From: JAIBAI01 sp044238875
Lineage (GTDB): Bacteria > Bacteroidota > Bacteroidia > M30B66
Length of the DNA: 23,137 nt
Direction: 5' to 3'
Assembly: GCA_044238875.1 (NCBI GenBank)
Contig: JBIICM010000016.1
Span: forward strand, 1-23,137
Part shown: positions 15,060 through 22,379 of the stretch, piece by piece
Numbering within the stretch: position 1 is the first letter of the stretch
Layout of the letters: each line of letters opens with the position of its first letter
Notes under the pieces: generated by a model
What the model was told of the DNA's origin: nothing
The model's input: only the letters and a program-made list of their open reading frames with translations
The model's database searches: none
Made by a program: the position numbers and the translations under genes

Positions 15060-16403
15060 ATGAATTATCCGGCCGGATCTTACCGCCATATACTCAGGTT
15101 GTCGGTTCCGATTATCATCGGGGCGATTGCACAGAATGTGATTTTGGCAACGGATGCACTGTTTATGGCAACCGTTGATGCTGTATCACTCGACGCAGTA
15201 GGGCTTGGCGGTCTTTATTTCAGTACATTTTTTGTGCTGGGTTTAGGTTTTTCAATCGGGGTGCAGATTTTAATTGCCCGCCGGCACGGAGAAGGCAACC
15301 TGCCAGCAATCGGTCAGGTTTTTAACAGCAGTTTGCAGATTCTGCTCGCCTTGGGATTGTTGCTCTGGGGTGTGATAGAATGGCTGAGTCCGTTGTTACT
15401 CAACAGGCTGATTGACTCCCGGGCTGTTTATGAAAAAACCATTCAGTACGTTGATCAAAGGGCATGGGGTATTGTTTTTGCCTTTTTCAGTCTCAGCTTC
15501 AGGTCATTATATATCGGTGTTTCGCGATCAATGGTGATCACCATTACAACCATAATTACCGCGTTGTCAAATGTATTCTTCAATTATGTGCTGATCTTCG
15601 GAAAGTTTGGTTTCCCAGAACTTGGTATTGCGGGAGCGGCGATGGCCAGTTCAATTGCGGAGGTATTTGGAGCAATAGGGTTTATCGTTTACATGCAGAT
15701 CAAAGGTTCTGTCAGAGAATTTTCCCTCTTCAGACACTGGCAGGTTAAACTGAGCCATCTTAAGCACGTGAGTCAACTGTCCGCACCCATGATGCTTCAG
15801 TTTTTTCTTTCGCATGCCGGATGGTTTGTCTTCTTTCTGGTGATTGAGCGTCTCGGTGAAAGAGCCTTGGCGATATCTGTTTTGATCCGCATTATTTACA
15901 TGTTTCAAATGGTGCCGTTTTGGGGTTTTAATGCTGCTTCCAATACCATTGTGAGTTACCTGATCGGAGAAAACAAACCTGAAGAGGTAATACCCGGTCT
16001 GCTTAGGGTTTGCCGTTTGTCTGTGGTTGCTTCCCTGATCATCATCCTGCCCAATTTAATCGCCCCTGAATGGGTAATCTCACTGGCAGCAGGTAATGCC
16101 GACCAGCTTAATCTGGTGGCCGAGGCCGTGCCAACACTGCGCGTAATCAGTGTTGCCCTTTTATTATTTGGCATTTCAATGACTTTTTTCAGTGGAGTGA
16201 GCGGAAGCGGAAATACCCGCTTTGCATTGTTCATCGAGGTGGTTACCATTACCTTTTATGTGTTCTTTTCATGGCTGTTGGGCAGCAGAACCGGGGCGCT
16301 GGTGCATGAGGTATGGTACACAGAGGTTTTTTATTTTCTATTGATCGGCCTGATATCTGTCTGGTATATGCGCTCCGGCCGCTGGAAACAAACCAGCATT
16401 TAG
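15060..16403 (+). CDS. MATE family multidrug/metabolite efflux transporter
   Basis: A 447-residue polytopic inner-membrane protein of the MATE family (NorM/DinF type), exporting organic compounds in exchange for Na+ or H+. It has about twelve hydrophobic segments arranged as two homologous halves (about residues 10-165 and 235-400). Family features are the N-terminal HILRLSVPIIIGAIAQNVILATDALF, VGLGGLYFSTFFVLGLGFSIGVQILIARRHGEG, the FGFPELGIAGAAMASSIAEVFGAIGF segment, and the second-half FWGFNAASNTIVSYLIGENKPEE and FFSGVSGSGNTRFAL. Substrate cannot be predicted. I choose ATG at 15060; the in-frame extension begins with TTG five codons earlier. No convincing ribosome binding site is visible, which is usual in this phylum. 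A strong hairpin terminator follows at 16415-16439. Confidence 0.94.
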   Translation: MNYPAGSYRHILRLSVPIIIGAIAQNVILATDALFMATVDAVSLDAVGLGGLYFSTFFVLGLGFSIGVQILIARRHGEGNLPAIGQVFNSSLQILLALGLLLWGVIEWLSPLLLNRLIDSRAVYEKTIQYVDQRAWGIVFAFFSLSFRSLYIGVSRSMVITITTIITALSNVFFNYVLIFGKFGFPELGIAGAAMASSIAEVFGAIGFIVYMQIKGSVREFSLFRHWQVKLSHLKHVSQLSAPMMLQFFLSHAGWFVFFLVIERLGERALAISVLIRIIYMFQMVPFWGFNAASNTIVSYLIGENKPEEVIPGLLRVCRLSVVASLIIILPNLIAPEWVISLAAGNADQLNLVAEAVPTLRVISVALLLFGISMTFFSGVSGSGNTRFALFIEVVTITFYVFFSWLLGSRTGALVHEVWYTEVFYFLLIGLISVWYMRSGRWKQTSI

Positions 16404-16414
16404 GTACAATCAAT

Positions 16415-16439
16415 AAAAAAGCCGCACAAGGCGGCTTTT
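16415..16439 (+). terminator. bidirectional Rho-independent terminator
   Basis: AGCCGC / GCGGCT stem (16420-16425, 16431-16436) with an ACAAG loop, flanked by six A upstream and TTTT downstream. It is 12 bases after the MATE stop and can also end the convergent minus-strand cargo gene (stop at 16459). Confidence 0.85.
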
Positions 16440-16458
16440 CAATGATTCAATCAGCGTT

Positions 16459-17343
16459 TTATTCTGCTGTGCGGGTGAATGAACCGCTTAACAGCTCAGT
16501 GCCGTCGGCAATGGTAAAATGATAAAGACCTGCAGCATAGGCAACAGTTGCCAGCTCAAGGCTGTTTTCGCCGCGATTTGAGCGGATGTTCCTGCTTTCG
16601 ATCAAACTTCCTGTGATGTTGTAAACATTTAGCTGCACGTTTCCGGCATAGCTTCTTTGGAAAACAATTTTAGCTCCCTCATTGACCGGGTTGGGAAATA
16701 CTTTCGCAGCACCCATGGTAACTGGTGAAAATATGGAAGCCGGCAGCGGTAAACAGGGGCCTTCAAGGCCTCTGACGCGAATCTGGTAACCATTTACTTC
16801 AACTGGTTTTAGCTGATCGAGATTAATTTCAGATAACCATTTGCCGTAGAGCGGCTTTACCAAAGGATTATCAGGTATAACAGAATCAATTTGCAGATCA
16901 ACAAACACCTTCAGATTGAAATCTGTCCCGATTGGATTCATCATTCCGATTTGTTGCAGCGTTTGCTGACTGGCTTTAAGCTGAACACAACCCTGCACTG
17001 GTGTATAATCAGGCCGTGCACCACCATTTTGCCAAACCGCAGTATTGGGGGTGAAACTGAACCCTTCAGGCAAACCGGTAATGGTTTCAATTTTAATGGC
17101 TCTAACAAGGGCAGTGAGCGAGAATCCAAGATAATTAATGGTGGTATCTGTGATTGTTTTTATGTCAATACTGGTATTGTAACCATCGGGATTAAAAGTA
17201 TAGGCACAGGGCAGATTGTCGGCAAAATTTGGCCATACGCCCGCTGATGAATCAGCGTACTGGCTGCTGGGAGTGCACTGAGCTCCTAATCTGGAAGACC
17301 CGATTAAGAGACAAAGAACCAATAGAAGGATTGAATTTTTCAT
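16459..17343 (-). CDS. secreted protein with T9SS type A sorting domain
   Basis: A 294-residue exported protein. It starts with a classic signal peptide (MKNSILLLVLCLLIGSSRLGA, cleavage before Q22). The central region (about 22-210) is unrecognised: it contains an N-terminal YADSSAGVWPNFADNLPCAY segment, a LPEGFSFTPNTAVWQNGG segment and the conserved-looking GCVQLKASQQTLQQIG; this resembles lipid- or glycan-binding surface proteins only in general character. The C-terminal about 80 residues form a Por secretion tail: VFPNPVNEGAKIVF, LNVYNITGSLIES, AAGLYHFTIADG. Such tails direct passage through the type IX secretion system and are removed when the protein is attached to the surface or released. 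It starts 18 bases after the STAS gene, which suggests co-transcription. Confidence 0.88.
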   Translation of the reverse strand: MKNSILLLVLCLLIGSSRLGAQCTPSSQYADSSAGVWPNFADNLPCAYTFNPDGYNTSIDIKTITDTTINYLGFSLTALVRAIKIETITGLPEGFSFTPNTAVWQNGGARPDYTPVQGCVQLKASQQTLQQIGMMNPIGTDFNLKVFVDLQIDSVIPDNPLVKPLYGKWLSEINLDQLKPVEVNGYQIRVRGLEGPCLPLPASIFSPVTMGAAKVFPNPVNEGAKIVFQRSYAGNVQLNVYNITGSLIESRNIRSNRGENSLELATVAYAAGLYHFTIADGTELLSGSFTRTAE

Positions 17344-17361
17344 GCAATTGAATTTGGTGTG

Positions 17362-17736
17362 TTAATCGTTTTGGGTAATATCTTTCTCAATAGACTCCAT
17401 AAAAAGGTAGTCAATGGCCTCACTAACCGTTGGTGTGATATTCAACACCGGTTCAAGCTGTGAAATGGTAATAAGTTTCATTACTGAGGGCTGAAGCCCT
17501 GCAAGTACCAGCGTACCGTTACCGTTTTTACACAGGCGGTTGCCCACCAATACTGATGAAAGACCGGATGAATCACAATAGCGCGTTTGACTGAGGTCAA
17601 GAATTACATTTACAATGCCCTCATTGTTGATGAGTACCAGTTCAGATTTAAGTTCAGGAGCCACGGTACTGTCGAGCTTTTCAGCCAATACTTTCAGTAT
17701 GGTGTAGTGCTCAGTTTTGTCGCGTGAAAACAACAT
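17362..17736 (-). CDS. STAS-domain protein (anti-sigma-factor-antagonist type)
   Basis: A 124-residue single-domain STAS protein like SpoIIAA/RsbV. These small cytosolic proteins bind and inhibit anti-sigma kinases, and are switched off by phosphorylation on Ser. The family core is visible: YTILKVLAEKLDSTVAPELKSEL (first strand and helix), VILDLSQTRYCDSSGLSSVL with the DSSG phosphoacceptor motif at residues 55-58, and GTLVLAGLQPSVMKLITISQLEPVLNI. I choose ATG at 17736; the longer frame begins with TTG two codons earlier. No partner kinase/anti-sigma factor or sigma factor gene is in the window, so it is an orphan here and its target is unknown. It has its own good promoter at 17759-17789 and is followed at 18 bases by a T9SS cargo gene. 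Confidence 0.9.
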   Translation of the reverse strand: MLFSRDKTEHYTILKVLAEKLDSTVAPELKSELVLINNEGIVNVILDLSQTRYCDSSGLSSVLVGNRLCKNGNGTLVLAGLQPSVMKLITISQLEPVLNITPTVSEAIDYLFMESIEKDITQND

Positions 17737-17758
17737 ATTCAAAGGTTTTATGATGCTT

Positions 17759-17789
17759 CAAACCTACATAAATATGCTCAATGCGGCAA
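17759..17789 (-). promoter_or_regulatory. promoter of the STAS gene (-33 TTG, -7 TAGGTTTG)
   Basis: On the minus strand TTG (17787-17789) is followed after 20 bases by TAGGTTTG (17759-17766), matching the Bacteroidota consensus and spacing. Predicted transcription start near 17752 and a leader of about 16 bases. It lies between the stop of the upstream surface-protein gene and the STAS ATG. Confidence 0.65.
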
Positions 17790-17827
17790 GTGAAAACTTT
17801 TGCCCTTTATGACATGTATTTTCCAGG

Positions 17828-19306
17828 CTAATTTTTTATTACCCGCAGACTCTGTTTTTGTCCGCCCGACTCAAGCACGACAATATAAACGCCCTTGGGC
17901 AGTTTTGAGCCATTTATCTGATGCCTGTAAAGTGTATTGCCAGGCACTTGAATGTTTTCGCGGTAAACTTGCTGACCAACATAATTGTAAAAAGTAAGCA
18001 CAACCAGCTCATTTGCTGAACCGGTTTCATATTCCAGTTCGCAATTATTGTGAAAAGGGTTCGGTGAAATTTTCACCTCACCAATTTCATCAGGCACTGA
18101 ATTATTGTCGAAAGGCCTGATGCGCTTATCTCCGGCGCAGGCTTCGAGTACAACAATGCCATCAAGGTCATAACCATCGGCTGAATTCGGGAAGGCCGTT
18201 GCCGGTGAACGGTCTGTTACCCTTATGTACTGAATGGCATAAACGCCGGCACCCAGATCGAGTTCGCCATCCAGACAAACCTCACCCAGAGGAAACCATT
18301 TCGCTCCATCCAGTGAACCTTCAAAAAATGCCTGTTCAGGGTACATACTGCACTCCGGAATACCATTTGAAGTTTCAATAACCTGCAAATCATTGCCTTC
18401 ATTGTTAAAAACAACGTAGTCGAATTTCAACACAATCATCCCGGTAAAACCCAATGAAACGAAATTGATACCAAGGTCATTATTCTGCGGCACTCCCAAT
18501 GCCATTTCCGGATTGGTTCGCGAAGGATGTATAGCGGTTCCGTTTCGTCGGCTGCCTTGAATATATTTCACTACCTTTTGCGGAGAACCAGCCACCAGAC
18601 CATCGCCGGCAACTGCGGTAGCCGCTCCGTTGAGGCCCTGCACCCCGTCAACATCATAGCCGTCGGCCACCTGATTGCCATAGGGGTGAGTAAGCGGACT
18701 GCAATCTTTTAACCTGATGTAGAGCGCCCAGGACATATCCCCCAGATCAAAACTTGCATCCTGACAACCTTCTCCAAGGTATATAAAATTACAACCGTCT
18801 TGTGAAGCAAAAGCCTGCACCCGTTCAGGATAACGTGTACAAGGAGTTCTTGCGGCAGTGCTTTCAGTTACCTGAATGTCGTCGCCGGTACCATTGGCAA
18901 CAGGCGCAGCAAACTTTAAAGTAATTTCTCCCCCAAACCCCAGTGATACAAAGTTATTGCGTTCGTTGTTCTGGGGAGCTCCAAGCGCAAGCGCTGCCTG
19001 CCTTGAGGCTGCTGGAATACTGCTCCCGTCATTACATTTGGTGGGGAAATAAGAAATTACTTCAGCGGCATAAATACCATGTAGCGTCGCAGCTCCATTA
19101 CCTGCCTCTTGTAGCTTTGCCGGTTGTTTTTTCGTGGCCCTCATCAAATTACCCGCTGAACTGTTTTCAGCAGAAAAATTATCGTAAATGATGGTGATGC
19201 CGGTTACTGCAATCAATAAGCCGGCAATACCGGCTAACAGCCGTCGCCTGAGTGCCGTTTTAAGTTTTACCTGATTACGAATTCTTGGAGTATATCTTCT
19301 TCTCAT
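17828..19306 (-). CDS. surface protein with duplicated ectodomain and T9SS sorting domain
   Basis: A 492-residue exported protein. The N-terminus is unusual: about 23 residues with many Arg/Lys, then a hydrophobic anchor (LLAGIAGLLIAVTGITII, about 24-41). Two copies of a domain of about 145 residues follow (about 82-225 and 245-388, offset about 162). Shared segments are LGxPQNN, NFVSLGFxGxIxLKF, a G(D/N)DxQVxE(S/T) segment, a C..YPE....GS/S.DG. segment, LGExCxD, DLG and ADGYD(V/L)DG. Each copy keeps two Cys in corresponding places (156/181 and 319/344), probably a disulfide; ADGYDxDG is Asp-rich and may bind Ca2+. The C-terminal about 80 residues are a T9SS sorting domain (ISPNPF, LTFYNYVGQQVY, LPKGVYIVVLES, SLRVIKN). 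The ectodomain resembles the VSLGxGG-type domains of other bacterial surface proteins; its ligand is unknown. Confidence 0.85.
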   Translation of the reverse strand: MRRRYTPRIRNQVKLKTALRRRLLAGIAGLLIAVTGITIIYDNFSAENSSAGNLMRATKKQPAKLQEAGNGAATLHGIYAAEVISYFPTKCNDGSSIPAASRQAALALGAPQNNERNNFVSLGFGGEITLKFAAPVANGTGDDIQVTESTAARTPCTRYPERVQAFASQDGCNFIYLGEGCQDASFDLGDMSWALYIRLKDCSPLTHPYGNQVADGYDVDGVQGLNGAATAVAGDGLVAGSPQKVVKYIQGSRRNGTAIHPSRTNPEMALGVPQNNDLGINFVSLGFTGMIVLKFDYVVFNNEGNDLQVIETSNGIPECSMYPEQAFFEGSLDGAKWFPLGEVCLDGELDLGAGVYAIQYIRVTDRSPATAFPNSADGYDLDGIVVLEACAGDKRIRPFDNNSVPDEIGEVKISPNPFHNNCELEYETGSANELVVLTFYNYVGQQVYRENIQVPGNTLYRHQINGSKLPKGVYIVVLESGGQKQSLRVIKN

Positions 19307-19381
19307 CCGCCCGCATTTTTAATAAGAAACCTGATTGAAAATACTGTTCAACCGGCCCGACAGTTAATTGCAATGAATTGA

Positions 19382-19597
19382 TTAGGGTGTTAGGTGATTG
19401 GTCGAAGAGACTATTTTACAACAAGGCTTCTGACAACTGATTTTTTGAGTTGCCTTCGCTTCGTTTTGCAGAAAAAAGTCAAGGCTGATAAAAACTCCGG
19501 CTACCATTATCAGAAAAACGCCGGCCACATTGACCAACAACTTTTTTCTCAGTGTTGTGCCCAGTGAAAGATAGGGCATCCGATTATTTGCTTTCAT
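19382..19597 (-). CDS. small single-pass membrane protein sharing its neighbour's N-terminal anchor
   Basis: A 71-residue protein of unknown function. The segment LGTTLRKKLLVNVAGVFLIMVAGVFISLDFF closely parallels LKTALRRRLLAGIAGLLIAVTGITIIYDNF of the next gene downstream (17828-19306): a basic LRxxLL start, an AG-containing hydrophobic core and a D-x-F or D-F end. After the anchor come only about 30 residues, polar and with a Cys cluster (SCQKPCCKIV). It may be an independent small membrane protein, or the remnant of a larger paralogous surface-protein gene that lost its ectodomain. I choose ATG at 19597; ATG at 19579 (MPYLSLG) is an alternative, and the frame extended to 19648 begins with TTG. 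It lies 75 bases upstream of the larger gene on the same strand, so the two may be one transcript. Confidence 0.6.
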   Translation of the reverse strand: MKANNRMPYLSLGTTLRKKLLVNVAGVFLIMVAGVFISLDFFLQNEAKATQKISCQKPCCKIVSSTNHLTP

Positions 19598-19918
19598 AAT
19601 TCTTGTTGATTGATGTGTTAAAAAGGTTGACATCTGCTTTAGACGCAATGTTATTTTTTAAGTTACCGGCATAACCTTATGGTTGTTGTAAGAAATTACT
19701 TAATCAGAGGGTAAGGTTTGGGAAGCATGTGTTTAAATATTTTTTATGTATTTGATATTTAGTATGTTGTTTAATTAAAATGCTTCCTGAGAAGCCTGTA
19801 AGTATGGCTTAAACTCTGTTTGAAAAAGTATGCTTTCCGGATTTTTATCAGGCTTGAAAATAGCGGTCGGATGATATCATCGTTTTCGGTGAGTGAAAGC
19901 TGCTAACTTCGCAGGTCT
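19598..19918. other. divergent intergenic region upstream of the RlmI-like gene
   Basis: About 320 mostly AT-rich bases between the small membrane-protein gene and the methyltransferase gene. A TAACTTCG sequence at 19904-19911 resembles the -7 element with one mismatch, which would give an almost leaderless message for the plus-strand gene. I see no RNA gene, open frame or strong hairpin. Confidence 0.4.
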
Positions 19919-21088
19919 ATGAAACTACCGGTAGTTGTGCTGAAGCACGGTAAGGAAGGCCCCCTCCAGAGACGCCATCCCTGGGTGTTTTCAGGGGCTG
20001 TATTACGAACCGAAGGTACTCCTGCAAATGGTGCCCTCGTTGAGGTGAGAGACGCTTCGTTGAAATTGCTCGGCTCAGGGCATTACCAGGAAGGTTCAAT
20101 CCGCGTTCGCATTTTACAATTCGGAGAAGGCATTATAAATCAGGATTTCTGGGACGAAGCCCTTCGGCAATGTTTTGTCAGAAGACGTGCCATGCAGTTG
20201 CCTTCGGTTCATACCTCCATTTACCGGCTGGTGCATGGTGAAGGTGATTTGCTGCCTGCCCTCATTGTAGATGTTTACGGCAGCACAGCGGTTATTCAGT
20301 GCCATTCAGCGGGCATGCAGCTAAGCCGGGAGCAAATTTGCGCAGCCATTCTCAAATCATCGGGTGGCATAATTCAACATGTTTTTGATAAAAGTTTTGA
20401 AACGCCTGCAGGCCTTGAAACCGGCATTTACCTTACCGAAAAGGGGCCGCAGGAAAATTGCATCGAAAACGGCCTTCGTTTCAGGATTGATTATGAGCAG
20501 GGGCAGAAAACCGGTTTTTTTATTGATCAGCGTGAAAACAGGGCGCTGTTAAGGCAGTATGCGGCCGGCCGAAAAGTGCTCAACACTTTTTGCTACACCG
20601 GCGGTTTTTCGGTGTATGCCCTGGCAGGCGGAGCGCGTGAGGTGGTGTCGGTTGACAGTTCAGCACCTGCACTCGAAATGTCAAAGATCAATTCCAACCT
20701 GAACTTTCCTGAATCAAAGGTTCATCAATACATACGCGCCGATGTACCGGAATGGTTAAAAGGCATGGATGCAGACTATGACCTGATTATTCTCGACCCG
20801 CCGGCATTTGCAAAACACACGGATGCCAGGCACCGGGCTGTGCAGGCCTACAAGCGGCTTAACCTTACTGCGATGAAAAAGATTGCACCGGGCGGTCTTC
20901 TTTTTACTTTCTCCTGCTCACAGGTGGTTGACAAAGAGTTATTCCGCCATACAATTGCAGCAGCAGCCATAGAAAGCGGACGAAATATCCGGATCCTGCA
21001 TCAACTCAGTCAGGGGCCTGATCATCCGGTGAATCTGTTTCACCCTGAAGGTGAATACCTTAAAGGGCTTGTTTTACAGGTTGACTAA
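19919..21088 (+). CDS. rlmI: RlmI-type class I SAM-dependent rRNA (cytosine-C5) methyltransferase
   Basis: A 389-residue enzyme of the RlmI/YccW family; E. coli RlmI makes m5C1962 in 23S rRNA. It begins with a PUA RNA-binding domain (about 1-75: LKHGKEGPLQRRHPWVFSGAV, VEVRDASLKLLGSGHY), continues with the family's middle domain (IYRLVHGEGDLLPALIVDVYG) and the GQKTGFFIDQRENR signature (195-208). The Rossmann methyltransferase domain follows: motif I VLNTFCYTGGFSVYAL (220-235), acidic VVSVDSS, and motif IV LDPPAFAK (292-299), then TFSCS. Length is as expected (about 396 in E. coli). The specific target base is inferred from the family; close relatives can differ. It is transcribed alone and converges on purM with a 49-base gap holding a ten-base palindrome GTTAGCTAAC (21128-21137). 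Confidence 0.92.
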   Translation: MKLPVVVLKHGKEGPLQRRHPWVFSGAVLRTEGTPANGALVEVRDASLKLLGSGHYQEGSIRVRILQFGEGIINQDFWDEALRQCFVRRRAMQLPSVHTSIYRLVHGEGDLLPALIVDVYGSTAVIQCHSAGMQLSREQICAAILKSSGGIIQHVFDKSFETPAGLETGIYLTEKGPQENCIENGLRFRIDYEQGQKTGFFIDQRENRALLRQYAAGRKVLNTFCYTGGFSVYALAGGAREVVSVDSSAPALEMSKINSNLNFPESKVHQYIRADVPEWLKGMDADYDLIILDPPAFAKHTDARHRAVQAYKRLNLTAMKKIAPGGLLFTFSCSQVVDKELFRHTIAAAAIESGRNIRILHQLSQGPDHPVNLFHPEGEYLKGLVLQVD

Positions 21089-21137
21089 CAAATATTTATC
21101 GTTTTAACACAAAACAGAGCTGCTGCAGTTAGCTAAC

Positions 21138-22319
21138 TCAATTGTTATTCCCGTATAGGAATCTGCCATGGGCTGAATCAATAATGAGTTCAGTTTTTTC
21201 TGCAGCTTCCACCCTTCCGATAACCTTGGCGGCAACCTGGTAGGATGCAGCTATCCGGATCAGTTCGGGGGCAATTTCTTCAGGTACGTAAAGCTCCATG
21301 CGGTGGCCCATGTTAAACACGCGGTACATCTCCTGCCAGGAGGTACCTGATGCATCCTGTATTATTTTGAACAACGGCGGCGTTTCGTGCAGCTGGTCTT
21401 TAATGATGCGCAGACCTTCGATAAAATGCAGAATTTTAGTCTGCCCTCCGCCACTGCAGTGCACCATACCGTGTACCTGATTTCTGTATTTGTTCAGTAT
21501 GTCGCGTATTACCGGATAATAGGTGCGGGTAGGACTTAGCACCAGTTTACCGTAATCAAGCGGGAGCCCCGGAACCTGTTCTGTTAGTTTGTATTTACCA
21601 CTGTAAACCAGGTCGGCTTCAAGTTCAGGGTTGTAAGAGGCCGTATAGCTGCGGTATTGGTGACCAAAAACATCATGTCTGGCGGAGGTCAGTCCGTTAC
21701 TGCCCATCCCGCTGTTGTAAACTGTTTCATAACTGGCCTGACCCGATGATGCAAGACCCACAATTACATCACCCGCACGAATACGGCTGTTATCAATCAC
21801 TTCTGACCTTTTGATTCTTGCCACTACGGTTGAGTCAACAATCACAGTGCGAACCAGGTCACCCACATCGGCAGTTTCACCTCCGGTAAGCACCAGCTCC
21901 AGGCCCATTGCTGAAAACCAGTCGCAAAGTTCCTGATTGGCATTGATCAGCGTGCTGATTACCTCACCTGGTATCTGGTGCCTGTTTCTGCCGATGGTTG
22001 ATGATAATAGCATACGTTCGGTTACCCCAACACAAAGCAGGTCATCAGTGTTCATAACCAGTGCATCCTGCGCAACGCCTTTCCATACAGACAGATCACC
22101 GGTTTCCTTCCAGTACAGGTAAGCCAGTGAGGATTTTGTTCCGGCTCCATCTGCATGCATCACCAGCGCATATTCCGGATCTCCGCTCAGGTAGTCGGGT
22201 ACAATCTTACAGAATGCTTTGGGAAACAATCCTTTGTCGGTTTTGCGGATGGCTGCATGCACATCCTCTTTGCCGGCCGATACGCCTCTGGCATCATAAC
22301 GCTGTTGTTGATTTGACAT
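21138..22319 (-). CDS. purM: phosphoribosylformylglycinamidine cyclo-ligase (AIR synthase), Bacteroidota type
   Basis: A 393-residue PurM-superfamily protein, expected to convert FGAM to AIR with ATP in purine synthesis. It matches the long Bacteroidota form: RYDARGVSAGKEDVHAAI, KGLFPKAFCKIVPDYL, MHADGAGTKSSLAYLYWKETGD, VWKGVAQDALVMNTDDLLCVG, the GGETADVGDLVRTVIVDSTV segment, SGQASYETVYNSGMGSNGLTSARHDVFG, KLVLSPTRTYYPVI, HGMVHCSGGGQTKILHF and FNMGHRMELYVP. DGAGTK is the nucleotide-binding loop; the N-terminal half forms the dimer interface and the C-terminal half the second PurM domain. I choose ATG at 22319; the longer frame begins with TTG two codons earlier. A TATTTTTG -7-like element (22323-22330) directly precedes the ATG and overlaps the terminator of the upstream gene. 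Confidence 0.93.
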   Translation of the reverse strand: MSNQQQRYDARGVSAGKEDVHAAIRKTDKGLFPKAFCKIVPDYLSGDPEYALVMHADGAGTKSSLAYLYWKETGDLSVWKGVAQDALVMNTDDLLCVGVTERMLLSSTIGRNRHQIPGEVISTLINANQELCDWFSAMGLELVLTGGETADVGDLVRTVIVDSTVVARIKRSEVIDNSRIRAGDVIVGLASSGQASYETVYNSGMGSNGLTSARHDVFGHQYRSYTASYNPELEADLVYSGKYKLTEQVPGLPLDYGKLVLSPTRTYYPVIRDILNKYRNQVHGMVHCSGGGQTKILHFIEGLRIIKDQLHETPPLFKIIQDASGTSWQEMYRVFNMGHRMELYVPEEIAPELIRIAASYQVAAKVIGRVEAAEKTELIIDSAHGRFLYGNNN

Positions 22320-22322
22320 ACG

Positions 22323-22366
22323 CAAAAATAAAACATCCCGCCGGTGCTTACCGACGGGATGTTTTA
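22323..22366 (-). terminator. strong Rho-independent terminator after the OmpA-family gene
   Basis: AAAACATCCCG-C-CGG / CCG-A-CGGGATGTTTT (22330-22365) forms a stem of 14 pairs with one mismatch and a TGCTTA loop, 14 bases after the OmpA-family stop. On the minus strand it ends in TTTTATTTTT. The T tract includes TATTTTTG (22323-22330), a possible -7 element for purM. Confidence 0.88.
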
Positions 22367-22379
22367 ATAGGTTTTAAAA

